A stretch of DNA of 33,732 nucleotides, from contig CAUYUJ010016707.1 in NCBI GenBank assembly GCA_963575745.1, forward strand, positions 184,548 to 218,279, read 5' to 3'. The translations under genes and the position numbers were made by a program. Within the stretch, counting starts at the first letter, position 1. Each line of letters starts with the position of its first letter. This document shows positions 1 through 8,536 of this stretch, in pieces. This stretch comes from Prorocentrum cordatum (taxonomy: Eukaryota; Sar; Dinophyceae; Prorocentrales; Prorocentraceae). The notes below the pieces were generated by a model. That model worked only from the letters and a program-made list of their open reading frames with translations, had not been told where the DNA came from and did not search any database.

Positions 1-700
1 GTCGCGAGGCGTTGTTGAGGGTTTCTTCGGGGCCGACTTGCAGCCCGCCTGGGACCCTGTCTTGGGGCTTTCTGGGGCTTGTCGGAGGAATGCAGGAGGC
101 CAAATTGTGCCCATCTTGGGATACCTCGTGCCATCTTGGAGGAGCAGGAGGGTGGAGGTGGAGCGACAATCTGAGCTGGCCGCCGCAGAAATGCAGCTTG
201 ATCCCCAAGATCGGCCACTCTCTGACCCGCCTCGTTTCCCATCTGCCGCAGCTTCGGCAAATCGATCCACGCGTTCTTTTGATGTGCTCTCTCGTTCAGA
301 GTGCTCTGTTTCAAGCGCTATAGCCGCACCAGGCCAAAATCAGGGCAGCGCAAGAACGCCTCATCCCCCCCCCGTGCTTGGAGGAGGCCCGAGTCCCGCC
401 CGCTCCGCCCTAAGGACCCGGGCGATCGCCCGAACGAGCGTTGTGTTCCGTTCCGTTTCTCTCTTCAGTGGCGATGGTGATGTCGTCGCCATCGTCACCG
501 TCACCGTCACCGTCACTGTTATCGTCATCGTCGACCCGCAGGAGGCCCAGGTGCCTTCCAACCTGTTCCCCGCGCAGCCCTCACACGGAGCGTTGGCGGA
601 CTCGACGGCGGACGCCGCGCCAGAGCACGAGCAGGCGAGCGGCAGAAGAGAGAGGGGGCGCGCAATTGGCCTCATCCAGGGTATACAGTCGGGGGAGAAG
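1..700. other. GC-rich stretch without a recognised gene
   Basis: A + strand frame is open from about 38 to 892, but it begins at TTG rather than ATG. Its first in-frame ATG is near 191, and its translation has no motif I recognise. It also crosses the inverted repeat at 701-846, which argues against it being a protein gene. The only ordered sequence here is the short GTCACC/GTCATC run near 485-533. Confidence 0.5.
485..533. repeat. GTCACC/GTCATC short microsatellite
   Basis: Imperfect hexanucleotide run of GTCACC and GTCATC units. It translates as alternating Val and Thr/Ile on one strand, which explains the odd open frames over it. Confidence 0.8.
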
Positions 701-846
701 AAGATACGGATACGTGTTGTCCCCCTTCGTTTTCGGCCTTTCCTGGTCCTCCTGGGGAATCCTCGTTGTCACCGCTGGATTCGCCTCGAAATTCTGGTCA
801 GAACGCACCCCAAGAGAGGTCCGGGGACAACACGTATCCGTATCTT
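701..846. repeat. 24-bp perfect inverted repeat (foldback)
   Basis: The 24 bases at 701-724 (beginning aagatacggatacg) are exactly reverse-complementary to 823-846 (ending cgtatccgtatctt), with a 98-base spacer. Just outside the arms the sequence is roughly complementary too (C- and G-rich), so the original arms may have been longer. I see no transposase. It could be a small MITE-like element or a relic of an inverted duplication. Confidence 0.9.
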
Positions 847-1566
847 TCCGCCCCCCAATTCAGTCCGACAGGATGCGAATAAGGATGAGTAGCTTTCCAA
901 GGGCACCGTTTCACCATCGCATCTTCGGCCCATCCGTGCTGTAGCCACTGTCTATCGATGGCCATTTCCGATATGAATACTTCAGCTTGGGCGCCCAAGG
1001 TCCTTGCATCTTAGGGCGCATCCCTGTGATCCTGTCGCGCTGTATCCGTACCCACTGCGTCGGGGTCGTTTCCCAGGACCTCAGGGATACGTGTCCGCTC
1101 CAGAGGGCAGCGGAATATCCATATCCACCGCTCCCGAAGGCCCCTGGGGCGGAGCTTGAGAAGATGTGGACTTGAATGTCTTCCGGCGGTGCAAACCGGG
1201 AGATAAGAGGATCAGTGGACACCGAGCATTTTCTTTGGGTGGAGGGCAAAGGGTGACATTTGAAATGTTGTTCCGATGGATTTTCGAGGTTTGAATCTGC
1301 AAATGGCGAATCACAAGACGGATTGATTCTCGAGGTGCAAAAGCCCATATGGATTTCACCCTGAGCCATCCACAGTATGAAAATGCTCAGGAGAAGTAGA
1401 CAGAAGAAGGGAAGTTCACCTCAGCGCAGCAGAGAAACAGAGACAGACCCGGTCATGCCCTCGTCGTGAGCAGAAAGCGTACCACGATGGGAGGCTTCCA
1501 CAAACCGTTGGCTTCAGGTGGCCCTTGCCGGTCACCTGGGCCGTCAGGTAGCGATCGGGGGCCCCC
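847..1566. other. no recognised gene
   Basis: Several short overlapping open frames lie on both strands, none with a motif. The segment 989-1017 (caaggtccttgcatc, then gcgcatcc) resembles 4964-4992, which hints at a short dispersed repeat, but the match is weak. Confidence 0.4.
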
Positions 1567-1643
1567 AAACGGTGCGGTGACCACACCGTGCGGTGAGTCG
1601 GGGGGATGTCGAGGTCACCGCACGGTCTGTCACCGCACCGTTT
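1567..1643. repeat. nested two-tier hairpin
   Basis: Outer arms 1567-1581 and 1629-1643 are a perfect 15-bp inverted repeat (aaacggtgcggtgac against its complement). Inner arms 1585-1596 and 1615-1626 are a perfect 12-bp inverted repeat (accgtgcggtga). Only a 3/2-base bulge separates the tiers and the loop is 18 bases. The four arms are variants of one motif, CACCGCA(C)CGT, so the structure probably arose by successive duplication of one short word. Confidence 0.9.
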
Positions 1644-2041
1644 CGGGATTCCAAACACGATTGATGTCGAAGAGTTGGTCCCTCAGATCTCTGGGGATCC
1701 ACGGTTTCAAAAGCAAGCGACGACAGGCGTTTGGGGAAGAGAGCGACCCAGAAATCCGACGCAGTTTTTTTGTTCGCAAGGCGGCTCCCCAATGGGCTTG
1801 ACCCGTGCGAGGAGGGGACCAGCGATTCTTCCCGAGCCATTCTTTTACGGTCTTTGGGCCCGTTGAGGGCTCCTAGCCGCGGAAAATAGCCGAAGATTCA
1901 GTGACAGGCGGCGATTGTAACGCGCCAACCAGGCCCCAGCACAGTCTCACGGTGTAGGTGCGGCGTTGGGCGTGTAGTTATTTATGTCGTCTTCGTGAGA
2001 CATTTGCGGCCCGTGTCGCAGTCCAGTCCCCCCATCCTTGT
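1644..2041. other. no recognised gene
   Basis: Mixed-composition sequence with short open frames on both strands. I see no motif, repeat or RNA gene. Confidence 0.4.
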
Positions 2042-2240
2042 CTGACGAGCGAACAACACGCACGCACCCATACCCATGGGCGGGGACGGAGGGTGCTATC
2101 GGTGCGTGCTGTCAGATAGGGTCCCGCTCGAACGGGAGCCCCCTCCGGGGGTCCGACAACCCGCACCAAGACCCATGGCCAGTCCTCCACCCTCCGACCC
2201 CCCCAATGGGCATGGGTGTGTGTTGTGCGTTCGTCGTTGC
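2042..2240. repeat. imperfect ~60-bp-arm foldback element
   Basis: The left arm (gacgagcgaacaacac ... cccatacccatgggc, then ggagggtg) is matched in reverse complement by the right arm, which ends near 2240 (ccaatgggcatgggtg, then gtgttgtgcgttcgtc). Similarity continues inward as cggagggtg near 2091 against caccctcc near 2190. The centre carries a small palindrome, ccccctccggggg. The short open frames on both strands across it are consequences of the symmetry. Confidence 0.6.
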
Positions 2241-2484
2241 CGTTTTCTCCGCCCGCCAGAGCCCCCGGAGACGGTAGGCCCAGGGGCCGTAGGCGTGCGC
2301 GGGCGCGCGGGCCGAGAGCGGCAGCAGCGCAGCACAGGCACTGCGATCCGCGGAGCTGCGCCGCGGCCCTCCGGCGCAGCGGCCCCCTTGCGGGCTCGGT
2401 GCGCAAGGGGCGGGGGGGCGGGGTCCAGGCTTTTTAGACTCGGTGGTTAAAGGATGGGGTCCTGAGGGATGGGGTCTTAAGTAT

Positions 2485-2593
2485 GGGGACCCAAAGAATA
2501 TACACCACCACCACGTCGATTCCTCCCCTCTCCTCTGTCCAGCGAGAGGGAGGGGGGGAGGGAGGTGGTGGTGGTGTATATTTTTTGGCCCCC
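2485..2593. repeat. foldback with GTGGTGGTG arms
   Basis: Arms 2485-2514 (ending aatatacaccaccaccac) and 2565-2593 (beginning gtggtggtggtgtatatt) are reverse-complementary apart from two mismatches and one gap. Inside them lies a further purine/pyrimidine inverted repeat (cctcccctctc against gagagggaggggg), so nearly the whole 109 bases can fold. Confidence 0.8.
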
Positions 2594-2739
2594 CAAAGTA
2601 TAGGAGAAGGCCCAAGGTTGAATTTGCGCTGTTTGAGGAGCCTCCTCCTTATGACCCTATCCTCAAGGACCTCATCTCTGAGCCATCGACAGATGGGATC
2701 CGAGCAGAGGGGATCGAAGGATCGCGCCGCACCGCCAGT

Positions 2740-2858
2740 GCATCGGCGATGCGGCTCGACCTGGGAAGCCTGATTTCCTCCGCTCTGGTGCCGCTGTTGC
2801 ATCGCCGATGCGGCGAGCTCCTCCGACCGCAACTACTTCCACCCCATCTGGGAAGCCT
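2740..2858. repeat. inverted 13-mer and repeated 11-mer
   Basis: GCATCGGCGATGC at 2740-2752 is the exact reverse complement of GCATCGCCGATGC at 2799-2811, and each is itself nearly palindromic. The word ctgggaagcct recurs at 2761 and 2848. This short patterned segment lies directly before the family A element. Confidence 0.7.
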
Positions 2859-2864
2859 CTGATC

Positions 2865-3062
2865 GAAGAAGAACAAACGCCCTAAATATAAACTTTTGGC
2901 GCTCCGCGCTGATTTCTTGGATCCGGGCCAGGCCCCCCCAGCGGCGGCTCCAGCGCCGCCCCTGGCGCGCGGAGCGCGCCAGAGAGGGGGGTCCAGCGCA
3001 GATCCAAGAAATCCGCGCGGACCGCCAACAGTTTATGTTGATGCTATTTTTGTTGTTCTTCT
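2865..3062 (+). mobile_element. family A foldback element, copy 1
   Basis: This ~198-bp element has ~65-70-bp imperfect terminal inverted repeats. Its left end, read inward, has gaagaacaaacg, then aaactttTGGCG, then ctgatttcttggatc. The complement of its right end has agaagaacaacaaa, then aaactgTTGGCGG, then gatttcttggatc. The core holds GC-rich words ending ggagcgcgccagag, then aggggggtcc. Copies at 5223-5410 and 17684-17856 share the ends and the core. There is no coding capacity, so it is probably a non-autonomous MITE-like element. No target-site duplication is clear. Confidence 0.75.
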
Positions 3063-3358
3063 AAATGGGTCCTGAGGTTTTCCTCGGTGGCAAATCATGA
3101 GTCAAGGGAGGGAAAACCATCCGGACCGGACAACTGGCGTTTACTAATCGGCCCTGGGCTTTCTTAAAGCAGCCTTGCCCTGTTCGATTCCTTCTTTGGG
3201 CGCGTTTACTAAACGACTTCGCGTGTGGGGTGGTGGTTGTTACGGGGGTGGGTTTTTCACATCTAATGAGCATTGAGCACCGTTACTTGTCCCCTGCCGC
3301 TAGCTAACGGACGTGACCCGGGGGGGCGGAGGGGGCGAGGGCGACAGGGTTGGTCACG

Positions 3359-3430
3359 TCGCGATTCGCGCTGGCGCCGTCTGGGAAAGCCCAGGAACAG
3401 CTAGTTCCAGGACGGCGCCGTCGCGAGTCG
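3359..3430. repeat. bulged hairpin
   Basis: The left arm cgattcgcgctggcgccgtc pairs, with three mismatches, with the complement of gacggcgccgtcgcgagtcg. Inside lies ggaac-agcta-gttcc. An extra block of about 10 bases in the left arm forms a bulge. The structure lies directly before, and partly inside, the open frame at 3405. Confidence 0.65.
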
Positions 3431-3593
3431 TGAAAACGAGGAGGAAAATGAGAAGGAGCAGCAGGAGGATGCGGTAGAAGCTGCCATCGCTGCCGCTGCT
3501 GCTGCAAGCGCTGCCGTCGAGCCGTCGAGTCACGTTGCGCGCCAGGTTGCTACGGGCCCAGACCGTTCGAGCCACCCTGCCCGCTCTGGCTGA
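3405..3593 (+). CDS. possible coding remnant, Glu/Asn- then Ala-rich
   Basis: A 62-codon open stretch between a TAG at 3402 and a TGA at 3591, with no ATG. Its translation moves from acidic (RENEEENEKEQQED) through VEAAI and an Ala run to VEPSSHVARQVATGPDRSSH. That gradient looks like a charged helix or linker rather than a microsatellite by-product. It could be one exon or a broken gene. I recognise no family. The hairpin at 3359-3430 overlaps its start. Confidence 0.2.
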   Translation, partial: FQDGAVASRENEEENEKEQQEDAVEAAIAAAAAASAAVEPSSHVARQVATGPDRSSHPARSG

Positions 3594-4401
3594 CCCAGGT
3601 CAGGAAGCTGCTATGCGGCCAGAAGGAGTTCGCGACATGGCCTTGTTTGGCCCAGGTTAGCGCATCCCCGATCTATCCCATCGCTCTTGAGCTTACGCAC
3701 CGGTCGCTTGCTTACATCGCCTTAGTTGGCCTTCCCTCGTGCCGTTTCTTCCCCTCCCCGCCCGCCGCGGCCCGCCCACATGGGTGGGGTTCGAGGGAGT
3801 GGAGCCTTGTGGAGTCGCCGCCGCGTCGCCAATGCACCTGCGATGTACCCGTGGAGTTGGGTGCGTCATGGCGTCATCAAGCGTCAGTCATCCCAGAATC
3901 CCCGTCGGGCACCCGTCCTCGCCCGCCGAGCAGCAGAGGCGTTGGTTGTCGCCGTCGCCCCCACACGTCTGACGGCGCGATTTTTGTCACAGTTGTCCGC
4001 GTCCCCCACCTTCATGGGGAACCAGAGTTCCCTTTCCCCTCTCCTCCATCGTGCTCTCCGCCCCTCCTGCCCCCCTTTTCCACAGCCTTTTAGGCTTGGG
4101 GTGCCTACTCCAGATTTCGTAAAAAAGGGAGGGGGGTCTCATTTCGGGTGGGGTCTCTTCCAGGCTATCTTGGAGGGCCTGGGGGGGTCTGGGGACGATG
4201 TTTTGGAGGGTTCTCCCACGGGGGAGGTCTGAAATGGCTTGTCTTGGAGGGTCCAGACCCCTCCCTTTTATTTCGAGATCTGGAGTATACGTGCACAGGC
4301 AGGACATCGTGCCCTGCACCGAAATGAGCTTGCTATTTCCTCCCCTGCCCCGTGGCGCAGCGTGCGTCCCCAGAGGTCCAGACCCCTTCCCCTGAAGACT
4401 G
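3594..4401. other. no recognised gene
   Basis: Pyrimidine-rich unique-looking sequence. Long overlapping frames occur on both strands, but none carries a motif. At 4100-4280 the words ggtct, tccagacc and gaggg recur irregularly. Confidence 0.4.
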
Positions 4402-4460
4402 GCTCCTCCTCCTCCTCCTCCTCCTCCTCCTCCTCCTCCTCCTCCTCCTCCTCCTCCTCC
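4402..4460. repeat. (CTC)n microsatellite, ~19 units
   Basis: Nearly perfect trinucleotide run. It gives poly-Ser, poly-Leu or poly-Gly translations depending on frame and strand. Confidence 0.97.
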
Positions 4461-4653
4461 CGAGTCGCCCGAGCCGTCTTTCACGGCCCAGTGGCTCGGC
4501 GAGGGCCCCCAAGAGGCCGAAGGCGGCAAAGGATCTTCCGTCGTGGCTTTTGCTCGCGACGCGTGCTTGGCAGTCGGGCCATGACAGTCAACCCGCATAT
4601 CAGGGGCATAAAACACGCCCCTGCCCTGGTTTACGAGGCGTTGTGCGCTGGAG

Positions 4654-4745
4654 CTCCTGTGGGTTGACAGGGTAACCCCTGCGTGATGTGCCGCGTCAAG
4701 GGTTGACAGGGTAACCCCTGCGTGAAACTCCTGTGGGTTGACAGA
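4654..4745 (+). repeat. short tandem repeat with 36-39-bp spacing
   Basis: The 26-base word gggttgacagggtaacccct, followed by gcgtga, occurs at 4661-4686 and 4700-4725. A third partial copy, ctcctgtgggttgacag, at 4729-4745 repeats 4654-4670. The word itself has ggtt/aacc dyad symmetry. Confidence 0.85.
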
Positions 4746-5021
4746 GCAGTCAAGACGCTGAAATAAGGAACAGTTTGGGTTCGGAAGGGGCTCGATGTTC
4801 CTTAGGTTCCTCCAGTGCTGTTCCTCTTACCCTCCTGGGGCGCGGAGGGTCGAGTTAGCGATGAGCGATTTTTCAAGGTTGCCCTTGCATCCTCGCCCTT
4901 TCGGCCCATGCTTGGCGACTTTTTCGCCGGCCAACCTCGCTCGAAAAACGGTCACATAGCCCTCCAAGGCCCTTGCATCCTCACTGCGCATCCTTATTAT
5001 ACGGGTTGACTGTATTTAGGT
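4746..5021. other. no recognised gene
   Basis: Unique-looking sequence. It contains cttgcatcctc twice (near 4887 and 4972), and 4964-4992 resembles 989-1017. Confidence 0.4.
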
Positions 5022-5180
5022 CTCCTGCGGCCGTTCGGGACGATCCGGGCACCCTCAGAAGTCTCCCGGCGAGGCGCAGCTGCAGGAGAGCGTCCTGCAG
5101 GAAGGTTCCCTCTGAACCTAAAACGCCCCTGAGAACCGATGAAGGCGTCCGAAGACCTCCAAGAACCGTCGAAGACGCCC
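5022..5180 (+). repeat. family B dispersed repeat, copy 1
   Basis: The core ctcctgcggccgttcgggac, then gatccgggc, then cggcgaggcgcagctgcag, is shared with 8103-8170 (+), 17951-18022 (-) and 21095-21195 (-). Farther on, caagaaccgtcgaagacgcc near 5160 matches the same position in the 21-kb copy. It is followed after a short spacer by a family A element. There is no clear coding potential. Confidence 0.7.
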
Positions 5181-5222
5181 GACCTCTCAGATCTTCGTCT
5201 TCGTGGTCCGCTTCCTCCAATC

Positions 5223-5410
5223 CAGCAACAAAGGCTTAAACATAAGCTTTCGACCGTCCGCGCGGATTTCTTGGACGGGCGCTCGAGGCCCCTTGGCGAT
5301 GCCTCTGGCAACGCCCCTGACGCGCTCCGCGCACCAGGGAGGGGGGTCGACGCCGACCCAAGGAATCAGCACGGATCCCCGACGAAAGCTTCTGCTGATG
5401 CCATCCGTTG
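5223..5410 (+). mobile_element. family A foldback element, copy 2
   Basis: The left arm, cataagctttcga then ccgcgcggatttcttgga, pairs imperfectly with ccaaggaatcagcacgg, then cgaaagcttctgctgatg. The core ctccgcgcaccagggag, then gggggtc, matches the other two copies. It lies just downstream of a family B repeat, as copy 3 does when read on the opposite strand. Confidence 0.75.
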
Positions 5411-5606
5411 CCCCTCGGAGACTCAAAAGCCCTCGTGGCCGGCTTCCTCCCGGAGGGGGCTCACCGCCGCCGTCGTCACCGCCGTCGCTCAGGTGAAGGC
5501 TGGTTCGCTCTCCTGCGTGTGGCTCGCCCCGCCGCCAGCCCGCTGGGAGGCGGCGCGGAGGCGGCGCGGAGGCTGGGGGAGGGGAGGGGTGCAGGCTGCC
5601 CTTCTC
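5411..5606. other. GC-rich spacer
   Basis: No gene. It contains the duplicated word aggcggcgcgg (near 5550-5571) just before the pyrimidine microsatellite. Confidence 0.4.
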
Positions 5607-5775
5607 GATCCTCCTCCTCGATCCTCCTCCTCCTCCTCCTCCTCCTCCTTCTCCTTCTCCTCCTCCTCCTTCTCCTTCTCCTCCTCCTCCTTCTCCGCCT
5701 CGATCTTTTTTCTCGATCCTCCTTGTCCTCCTCGATCCTCCTCGATCCTCGATTCTCCTCCTCCTCGTCTGAGCT
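5607..5775. repeat. TCC/TTC/CGATCCT pyrimidine microsatellite
   Basis: Runs of CTCCTC and CTTCTC, punctuated by gatcctc repeats. It gives Ser-, Leu- or Glu/Arg-rich translations in all frames. Confidence 0.95.
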
Positions 5776-5983
5776 CCCCTGTCCATCCCACTCTTTCTTT
5801 GTCCTCCTCATCTCCCCCTTTTCATTCCCCAGCCCCTCCCTCCTTCTCCCGATGCAATCTGTCTCGTCGACGTGGTCTGCAGCGGATCGAGATCCTCGCG
5901 GGTTTGTTGTTGGTTCTTTTCCCAGACGCTTGCTGTGGAAGGGAGGGAAAACAGAGGAAGGAGGGGCCGTCAATACAACTACT

Positions 5984-6032
5984 CAGGATGAAGAGCCGGC
6001 CTTGTGGAAAGGGCCGGTTCCTCTGGGGGGGC
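5984..6032 (+). repeat. family D dispersed repeat, copy 1
   Basis: The sequence tcaggatgaagagccggcc, then ttgtggaaagggcc, matches 6226-6277, 7093-7155 (-), 32566-32640 and 32709-32781. The shared consensus is roughly tc-rggatgaraagccggycc, then a gtgnaagggg block, then ggrgcc. Confidence 0.6.
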
Positions 6033-6225
6033 CGAAGTGCAAATATCAAGACATCCGAGGCTTGGGGGGCAGATGTCTAGAAAGAAGTCGGATCGTTTTG
6101 GTTGGGGCCGCTTCCCCTCTGGAGGACCAATGGCATCCAACGTCTTGCAAAAAGCCTTCACGGATCAATTTTTGTTGCAGCCCTCGGGCTGGGCTTCTGC
6201 CTGGTCCTGGGACCGAAAGCTTCTC

Positions 6226-6277
6226 CAGGATGAAAAGCCAGCGCTGTGGAAAGGTCTGGGGCGGCTAGGAGGGGGGT
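6226..6277 (+). repeat. family D dispersed repeat, copy 2
   Basis: The sequence ccaggatgaaaagccagcgc, then tgtggaaaggtctgg. It lies 242 bases after copy 1. The stretch between them includes gaagtcggatcgttttgg, which resembles the sequence after copy 4 near 32640. Confidence 0.6.
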
Positions 6278-6455
6278 GATGATAGGGCCATCATCTCTTC
6301 CTATTTCACGGTGCCCCTTCTTACTTCAGTGCGTTCCCTGGTCCCCCCCTTGGGCCGCACATGTGCCGCCGGCCATGATTTACGCACCCCCGCTCGGAAG
6401 CCCCCGGGAGAGGGTCGGGACATCCGGGGACTCCGACTTGAAACAGCCCAAGGTT

Positions 6456-6535
6456 TCAGTCGGGCATGTCCCTCCATTGGAGGAATAGTCAAAAATATGC
6501 AAAACATAGTCTGGGGACGATTTTTCCTATTTCTA
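6456..6535 (+). repeat. family C dispersed repeat, copy 1
   Basis: About 75 bases at roughly 80 percent identity by eye to 16895-16975. Shared words are agtcgggc, tgcccctc, ggaggaata, tcaaaaat, ggcaaa/tgcaaa, and atagtctggggacgattttt. The downstream flank is AT-rich in both copies. Confidence 0.7.
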
Positions 6536-7092
6536 AATACTACTTTTGCTTTTTCGCGTATTTGCAATTTGTCGTTTTAAAACCCGCGTGTAGGAGGACA
6601 TGACCGACCAAAAACCCAAGGCGTCGCAGGGGCGCCCCTCGCCGCCGCCGCTCTCCTCGCATCCCGGCCGCCCTCCTTCTGGCCCCCCTTCCCCCTGCAC
6701 CGCTGCCCTGCGCGGTGCAGGCACGAGCCTCCGCGAGCCCAAGCTCCAGGTCCCTCCTCGCCACCTTTGCCTGGGCAGTCGAAGGCCAGACTGGCAGATT
6801 GCGTTGGGCTTCTGGGACAGGTCTGGCATCAGCCTGCTGCGAGTTCCAAACCGGCGCCAGCCCCGGATGTGGAGAAGGGCGAGGGGGACCCCCTCGCCCT
6901 CTCCCATATCAGGGGCGGCCTAACCGACGCCTGGCGGAGCATCCCCTTCCGTGACGTCCGCCTCGCGACCCAAGAGGTACGTATGCGGCCGGAGGGGAGC
7001 TTGAAAGGCGAGGATCATATCACGGAAGGGGATGGCTTGCTAGGGGTCGGTCAGGCCGCGCCCGACCATGCCTCCCACGACGGCATCCTGCA
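6536..7092. other. no recognised gene
   Basis: GC-rich unique-looking sequence. The word ccctcgccctctcccatatc at 6891 follows gggcgaggggga, a short purine/pyrimidine hairpin. No motif is visible in any frame. Confidence 0.4.
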
Positions 7093-7155
7093 GTCGCGGC
7101 CTGGCTCCGCAGAGATCTGGGCCCCTTCCCCAGGGCCGGTTTCTCATCCGGAGTC
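7093..7155 (-). repeat. family D dispersed repeat, copy 3
   Basis: Read on the minus strand it gives actccggatgagaaaccgg, then ccctggggaaggggccc, then gcggagcc. This is closest to the copy at 32709 (gggagaagaaaccggtcccc, then ggggagcc). Confidence 0.6.
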
Positions 7156-7675
7156 GTTTATGTGACTTGACGGCCCCGGGGCCCATGAGGGCCTCGGGGA
7201 CCGAAGCAGGACAAAAGCCGACGCGAGCAGGTCGGGGCCTTCTCCTCGCCTTCTTCCTCTTCGCCATTTTATCGCCTCCTCGCCCTCCTCCCCGCAGCAG
7301 TTGTCATGGTGCCAACATCGCAGAGCGGATTTCGCTCGGAAAGCGATAGGGTGGGCCCCGATTGTCCTGGATGATTTCGTTCCGGATTTCGAGGTGAAGT
7401 CCGTGCGGACTCTCTATTGGCCAGGAATGAAGACCAACAAGAAATTCCACGCGAAATTCACTTCGTTTTTCGCTCGCCGGTTCGGGAAGAAATCCACGCA
7501 ACAAATCCGCTGCAGCGCGTCTGCAAGGCCGGTGCAATGACAGTTGCTTGGGTTTCAAGTCCTAGCCCTTCGTCGGCTGTCGGTTCAGCAGCCTTTCCAA
7601 CGAGAGCCTTCCAATAATTCGTTCTTAAAGCAGCAAGAGACGGGGCATGGCGACGCGAGGGGGTCTTGTTGTCGG
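7156..7675. other. no recognised gene
   Basis: Moderately AT-richer sequence than its surroundings (7380-7500). Short frames show mixed, protein-like composition (for example VLDDFVPDFEVKSVRTLYWPG on the + strand near 7365) but no known motif. It could be an exon remnant. Confidence 0.3.
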
Positions 7676-7825
7676 GTCCAGCCTCTCTCTCCTGTCTCCC
7701 CTCCCCCCTTCTCCCCCCCCCCCTCTTTCTACTGTCTCCCCCCCTTCTCTCCTGTCCCCCCCCCCCTCTCGGCCCCCCCCCCTCTCTCCTGTCCCCCCCC
7801 TCTCTCCTGGGGGCTGGCAGGTGGG
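7676..7825. repeat. C-rich tandem tract (CCCCCTCTCTCCTGT units)
   Basis: Irregular tandem copies of ctctctcctgtccccccc, with C runs of 7 to 12. The complementary strand is a G-run-rich strand able to form quadruplexes. Confidence 0.9.
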
Positions 7826-8102
7826 GGGGGAGGTGCCGAGCATTGAATTCGTAAGTTAATTACGTCCCCCCCCTTCCCCCTCCCCCAAGCAGAGCTAAAG
7901 CTCATGCTGAAGCAGAGCTTCAGCTTAGACCTCTTAAACTCACACGCCAGATCGGCGGATATCCGCCCCTGTTTTCTGATAGGTGTTCTGCCTTTCCGGG
8001 GAAGGTCCAGAAAACAATTTTTCTGAAGGCCCAAGGGGTCCGAGCATTCTGAGAAGGCCCGCCTACTCTTGGACGCCAGGTGGTTTCGGGGTCATAACTC
8101 GG

Positions 8103-8170
8103 CTCTCTGGCGGCCGTTCGGGACGATTTGGGCGCTCCCAAAACGTCTTCGGCGAGGCGCAGCCGCTGGA
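8103..8170 (+). repeat. family B dispersed repeat, copy 2
   Basis: The sequence ctctctggcggccgttcggg, then acgatttgggcgctccc, then cggcgaggcgcagccgctgg. Downstream at 8286 is cgcgtttcttgggcgcg, which resembles the arm of family A. A degraded A copy may therefore follow here too. Confidence 0.65.
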
Positions 8171-8467
8171 AAACATCCCGAGGCTGGAAAACCGTTGGGA
8201 ATCCTGCGAAAACGCCACTCGCACCTGGTAGGGAGACTCTCTGGGCTGGCCCGCCCCCTCTCAAAGCCCCCGTGGGCTGGCCGCCGAGTCGCGTTTCTTG
8301 GGCGCGAATTGTTGAGTGGCGGTAGATGAAAGGGGGGGAGGGAGGTGCCCCAAAAGGCCCTCTCTCTGGGGCCCCAAAGGGCTGCTTTACGGGCCCTGAC
8401 GGGTCCGCTTTCGCCCCCCCCAGTCTACGCGTCCTCCGATCTCCTCGCTGCCCCCCGCCCTCCACGC

Positions 8468-8492
8468 CGCAGCAGCAGCAGCAGCAGCCATA

Positions 8493-8525
<33 letters not shown>

Positions 8526-8536
8526 GCAGCAGCAGG
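8468..8536. repeat. (CAG)n microsatellite, interrupted
   Basis: CAG/GCA repeats with single CAT and GAA interruptions. A run of about 16 G follows near 8552. Confidence 0.97.

Noticed and set aside
38-892. 284-codon + frame at the left edge
   Set aside because: It starts at TTG, contains a microsatellite and one side of an inverted repeat, and shows no motif.
3160-3215. tRNA-like T-arm word gttcgattcc
   Set aside because: No acceptor, D or anticodon arm can be folded around it.
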